In this document: positions 13,141 through 15,778 of the stretch, piece after piece
Layout: each line of letters starts with the position of its first letter
Numbering within the stretch: the first letter of the stretch is position 1
Source of the DNA: an uncultured Ignavibacteriales bacterium
Lineage (GTDB): Bacteria; Bacteroidota; Ignavibacteria; Ignavibacteriales; Ignavibacteriaceae
NCBI GenBank assembly: GCA_903915485.1
Contig: CAIWTC010000115.1
Location: 1-15,778 of the forward strand
Length of the DNA: 15,778 nt
Direction of reading: 5' to 3'
Translations under genes and position numbers: made by a program
Notes under the pieces: model-generated
What the model saw: the letters and a program-made list of their open reading frames with translations, nothing else
What the model was told of the DNA's origin: nothing
Databases searched by the model: none

Positions 13141-14883
13141 ATGTTCAAGTGGATGTGTTATCTCAGTTTCATAGTTTATCTGGTTGCTGTGACGCGTACA
13201 AATGCCCAAGATAAAGAATATGAGGAATGGTTGAAGAAAGAGCAGGGTAAACTTAAGGATTATCTTTCAGAGCAGGATAGAAAATTCTCGGAGTTTCTGA
13301 AAATGGAATGGAAGCAAACAGTGTCCGAGAAACCTGTTGAGGCAAAGAAAAAACCTAAGCCTAGTGTTCTACCTAAAGAAGTCAAAACCGAAACTCAAAA
13401 ACCGTCAGACAAAACCCAGGGTGATTCCAAGCCGGTACAAAAAAATGTTGATGAAACTAAAGTAGAGAAACCCAAATCATCAGACAAAATACCTAAAGAA
13501 AGTGTCAAACCGGAAGTTAAAAAAGAAACGATTGTAGATAAGAAACCGGACACTAAAAAAACTGAAGTTAAAGAGTTACCCAAGGTGGTTGAAAAACCTG
13601 TAACTGAAGTTGTTAAGCCAAGTAATGAGGTAATTAAAAAAATTGAAGTTGTTGCTGTTGCGCCGGTCGAGAAAATAGCAGAGCATAAGCCTGTAAACAC
13701 AGTCCCAACTGAATCAAAAGTAGCAGAACAAAAATCAGTTCCTAAGGAATCGGTGAGTGTGCCAGTCCTTGCTATAACTTCCTCTGCTGTTTCATTCCGT
13801 GAATTCGGAGTTGACTTTGGTTTTCCTAAACAGAGCAAAGCGGTTGTCCATATAAAGGGCGAGGTTGATAATAAATCAATCGCGAAGTTTTATGAAGATA
13901 TGTGTGTGTCGGATTATGCACCCATGCTTGAAGCAGCAAAAAAGCAAAAGCAGAATTTGAACCTCAATGACTGGGGGTATGGAAAAATGATTTATGACCT
14001 TGCGGTCAAGATTTATGGCCAAGATGAAAACGAAGCGAACTTATTTACTTGGTTCATGCTTCTTAAATCCGGGTACCGGACGCGTGTATCTTATACTAAG
14101 ACTAAAGTGTTTTTATTAGTATCGAGTGACGGAAAAATATTTGGAAGCCCTTATTTCAAAGTTGGAGGTTCAGACAATCCGTTATATATTATAGCTTATA
14201 ACAATTTAGGCGTAAAGAAAGCTGTTGATGTTTATCTGTATACCCAGGATTTGCCGGAGGCCAAACAGTCGTTTAACTTCTCAACATTGATGCTGCCCAA
14301 ATTTGGAGGAAAGATTTCAGAACGGGATATTAAATTCACCTTCAGAGGTAAAGCTCACACATATAAAACCGATTATGATTCATCGCTGTCTGCATTTTTC
14401 GAGTACTTCCCGCAAAGCGAGATGCCTTTATATTTCACAACCGAACCTTCACCACAGGTTAAGAACTCTTTGCTGCCTCAGCTTAAAAAAGATATCGAAG
14501 GCTTGAATGAAAGGGATAAGGTTTCGTTTTTGCTCGCATTTGTTCAGCAGGCAACCGATTATAAAACTGACCCTGAAAATTTCGGCAGGGAAAAACCGAT
14601 GTTCGTTGAAGAGTCTATCCGATATGAGTTTTCCGATTGCGAAGACAGGGCGGTTTTGTTTGCTTATCTGGTAAAAAAACTTGTTGGACTTGAAGTTATC
14701 GGGCTAGATTATCCTGACCATATTTCGACTGCAGTAAAGTTTTCAGCACCTCTTCAGAACGCGGATTTTGTGGAGTTTAAAAATGTAAAATATTTTATCT
14801 GCGATGCAACTTATATTGGCGCGGACATTGGCGCTTGCATGCCTGATTATAAAGGAGTTGTCCCTAATATAATATCATTTTGA
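13141..14883 (+). CDS. Exported transglutaminase-like protein with long Lys/Pro/Glu/Val-rich linker
   Basis: 580 residues. A signal peptide (about 1-22, ending 'TNAQ') is followed by a charged amphipathic helical segment ('EYEEWLKKEQGKLKDYLSEQ', 26-60) and then about 150 residues dominated by K, P, E, V, S and T (about 62-212), resembling the spanning linkers of TonB-type proteins. The C-terminal part is globular. Residues about 440-580 form a transglutaminase-like cysteine-enzyme domain with a complete Cys-His-Asp triad: C500 in 'SDCEDRAVLFAYLVKKL', H527 in 'YPDHISTAVKF' and D555 in 'FICDATYIGADIG'. Such domains are peptidases, cross-linkers or amide-forming enzymes; the substrate is unknown. 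The linker suggests an enzyme that reaches across the periplasm. AAGGA (13129-13133) precedes the start. It is last in the operon, and a strong terminator follows at 14966-15012. Confidence 0.88.
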   Translation: MFKWMCYLSFIVYLVAVTRTNAQDKEYEEWLKKEQGKLKDYLSEQDRKFSEFLKMEWKQTVSEKPVEAKKKPKPSVLPKEVKTETQKPSDKTQGDSKPVQKNVDETKVEKPKSSDKIPKESVKPEVKKETIVDKKPDTKKTEVKELPKVVEKPVTEVVKPSNEVIKKIEVVAVAPVEKIAEHKPVNTVPTESKVAEQKSVPKESVSVPVLAITSSAVSFREFGVDFGFPKQSKAVVHIKGEVDNKSIAKFYEDMCVSDYAPMLEAAKKQKQNLNLNDWGYGKMIYDLAVKIYGQDENEANLFTWFMLLKSGYRTRVSYTKTKVFLLVSSDGKIFGSPYFKVGGSDNPLYIIAYNNLGVKKAVDVYLYTQDLPEAKQSFNFSTLMLPKFGGKISERDIKFTFRGKAHTYKTDYDSSLSAFFEYFPQSEMPLYFTTEPSPQVKNSLLPQLKKDIEGLNERDKVSFLLAFVQQATDYKTDPENFGREKPMFVEESIRYEFSDCEDRAVLFAYLVKKLVGLEVIGLDYPDHISTAVKFSAPLQNADFVEFKNVKYFICDATYIGADIGACMPDYKGVVPNIISF

Positions 14884-14965
14884 TATAGTAATTGTTCTTT
14901 GGAATAGATTGCAATTATATGGAGTTCCCGGATTTGATTTATTCTTTAGTTGAGTTAATGAGATA
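14884..14965. other. Short 3' untranslated stretch after the envelope operon
   Basis: AT-rich sequence between the transglutaminase-like gene stop and the terminator. A 15-codon frame beginning at 14919 is too short and unsupported. I see no RNA gene here. Confidence 0.4.
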
Positions 14966-15012
14966 AAAAAAGACACCATTAGGAATTATAAATTCTTGAC
15001 GGTGTCTTTTTT
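14966..15012. terminator. Strong bidirectional Rho-independent terminator
   Basis: A perfect 12-bp stem (AAAAAAGACACC at 14966-14977, GGTGTCTTTTTT at 15001-15012) has an A-run on one side and a T-run on the other, so it works for both strands. Within the loop GAATT/AATTC can extend the structure. It ends the plus-strand envelope operon and the minus-strand surface-protein gene. Confidence 0.92.
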
Positions 15013-15037
15013 GTACTTAACAAAATATCAGTTGATA

Positions 15038-15778
15038 CTATTTCATAATTGTCATTTTTTTAGAATCAGAAAAACTTCCCGCAGTCAATCTATATACATA
15101 AACTCCGCTTGAAAGTTTTGAAGCATCAAAACTAACTTCGTGCATACCTGTATTCATCATTCCGTTTGCCAATTCAGCGACTTGATTTCCTAGAATATCA
15201 TAAATTTTAAGTGTTACAAATTCATTGGACTTAAGGTCAAATGAAATTTTTGTTGAAGGATTAAAAGGATTAGGGTAATTCTGTTTAAGCGAAAATGTTA
15301 AAGGGATATTATTATCGGATTCAACGCTGGTCACACCTGTGACTTTAGCAAGCCAAAGTGATCCGTTCAAATGAAATCTTCTATGGTCGCCGTTAGCCTC
15401 TCCTGTCCATCCGGTATAAAGGCTTTTTCCTGCTTGACCGGTGCCGTCATCAGCAGGTGAGCTGTCGCCGATAAAAACCACTCTGCCTTGCCCGTAGGTA
15501 GCATATCCGCAAAGGACTAAAGTATTTCCTTGTGCAGCGGAGTTCTTCCAAATTACACCCTTAACAGATGGATTTGCAACCGGGTCTAAAGTGAAACTTG
15601 TGCCACTGCTCCACATGACATTTGCAACACTTCCGTTCGGTCCGTTCATAATAGGGTCATTAGGGGAATTCTTTAAGACGTTTGTACTGGTTTCGCTAAA
15701 GCTGGATAAATCAACACTAATTCCAAAAGGATTGACTTTGACGGTATTAGTTGTCATTAAGTCATTCCATATTTTTGG
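15038..15778 (-). CDS. C-terminal part of a type IX-secreted surface protein (5' end beyond window)
   Basis: The frame is open to the window edge: in-frame codons continue upstream of the ATG at 15757 (reading PKIWNDL), so that ATG is probably internal and the gene begins outside. The visible 247 residues have two parts. The first (about 155 residues) contains a compact domain with 'YGQGRVVFIGDSSPADDGTG', 'YTGWTGEANGDHRRFHLNGS' and 'LWLAKVTG'. This pattern is common at the C-terminal side of large exported proteins in this phylum and resembles a glutamine-amidotransferase-like or DUF4350-like fold. The last ~85 residues are a T9SS type A sorting domain: 'LKQNYPNPFNPSTKISFDL', 'LKIYDILGNQV', 'LSSGVYVYRLTAG' and a basic C-terminus ('SKKMTIMK'). 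Such cargo crosses the outer membrane through the Por machinery and is anchored or released. The catalytic or binding domains upstream are not visible. Confidence 0.88.
   Translation of the reverse strand, partial: PKIWNDLMTTNTVKVNPFGISVDLSSFSETSTNVLKNSPNDPIMNGPNGSVANVMWSSGTSFTLDPVANPSVKGVIWKNSAAQGNTLVLCGYATYGQGRVVFIGDSSPADDGTGQAGKSLYTGWTGEANGDHRRFHLNGSLWLAKVTGVTSVESDNNIPLTFSLKQNYPNPFNPSTKISFDLKSNEFVTLKIYDILGNQVAELANGMMNTGMHEVSFDASKLSSGVYVYRLTAGSFSDSKKMTIMK

Noticed and set aside
13395..13838. 147-codon minus-strand frame opposite the transglutaminase linker
   Set aside because: It is low-complexity (Thr/Ser/Leu/Gly) because it mirrors the K/P/E/V-rich linker. It has no signal or domain, and is a shadow frame.
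14919..14966. 15-codon frame after the transglutaminase-like gene
   Set aside because: It is too short, without a clear ribosome-binding site, and runs into the terminator stem.
15755..15757. ATG at 15757 as the true start of the last gene
   Set aside because: The frame stays open to the window edge, there is no signal peptide after this ATG although the protein is a secretion cargo, and no ribosome-binding site precedes it. It is almost certainly internal.

Overview
The window is AT-rich bacterial DNA with tightly packed genes. It most probably comes from the Ignavibacteria side of the Bacteroidota/Chlorobi group. The main evidence is the C-terminal sorting domain of the last gene, which has the 'NYPNPFNPSTKI' start and 'LSSGVYVYRLTAG' end typical of type IX secretion (T9SS) cargo in Ignavibacteria-like lineages. 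Many exported proteins, weak Shine-Dalgarno sites and a Bacteroidota-like UvrA agree with this. No rRNA, tRNA, CRISPR array, transposase or prophage gene was seen.

Layout. (1) 1-1054, minus: a family 2 glycosyltransferase cut by the window start, with a catalytic GT-A domain preceded by what looks like a degenerate second one. (2) 1221-1718, plus: a small exported, probably outer-membrane, protein, ending at a hairpin terminator shared with (3) uvrA (1837-4623, minus), the nucleotide-excision-repair damage sensor. (4) Divergent from uvrA is a plus-strand run: a Hanks-type Ser/Thr kinase fused through one membrane segment to an FGE/sulfatase-modifying-type domain that lacks the catalytic cysteines (4770-6542), an exported FG-GAP-like protein (6585-7388), a GT2 glycosyltransferase overlapping it by one base (7388-8350), and an exported helical-repeat protein (8427-9569). 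(5) prfA, release factor 1, lies on the minus strand (9662-10747).

(6) The most distinctive part is 11028-14883, four plus-strand genes spaced 15-16 bp apart and all exported: an LPP20-type lipoprotein, a periplasmic protein with two LPP20-like halves, a protein with a carboxypeptidase-regulatory-like domain plus a YfaP/DUF2135 domain, and a transglutaminase-like protein with a long Lys/Pro/Glu/Val-rich linker and an intact Cys-His-Asp triad. About 80-120 bp upstream lies a cluster of TATCAA/TTGATA half-sites that could be its operator. I infer a cell-envelope module; its function cannot be read from sequence alone. (7) 15038 to the window end, minus: the C-terminal part of a T9SS-exported surface protein, separated from the envelope operon by a strong bidirectional terminator.

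Overall the window mixes two housekeeping genes (uvrA, prfA) with envelope, surface-glycan and signalling genes. The best candidates for undescribed biology are the four-gene envelope operon and the kinase/pseudo-FGE receptor with its neighbours.
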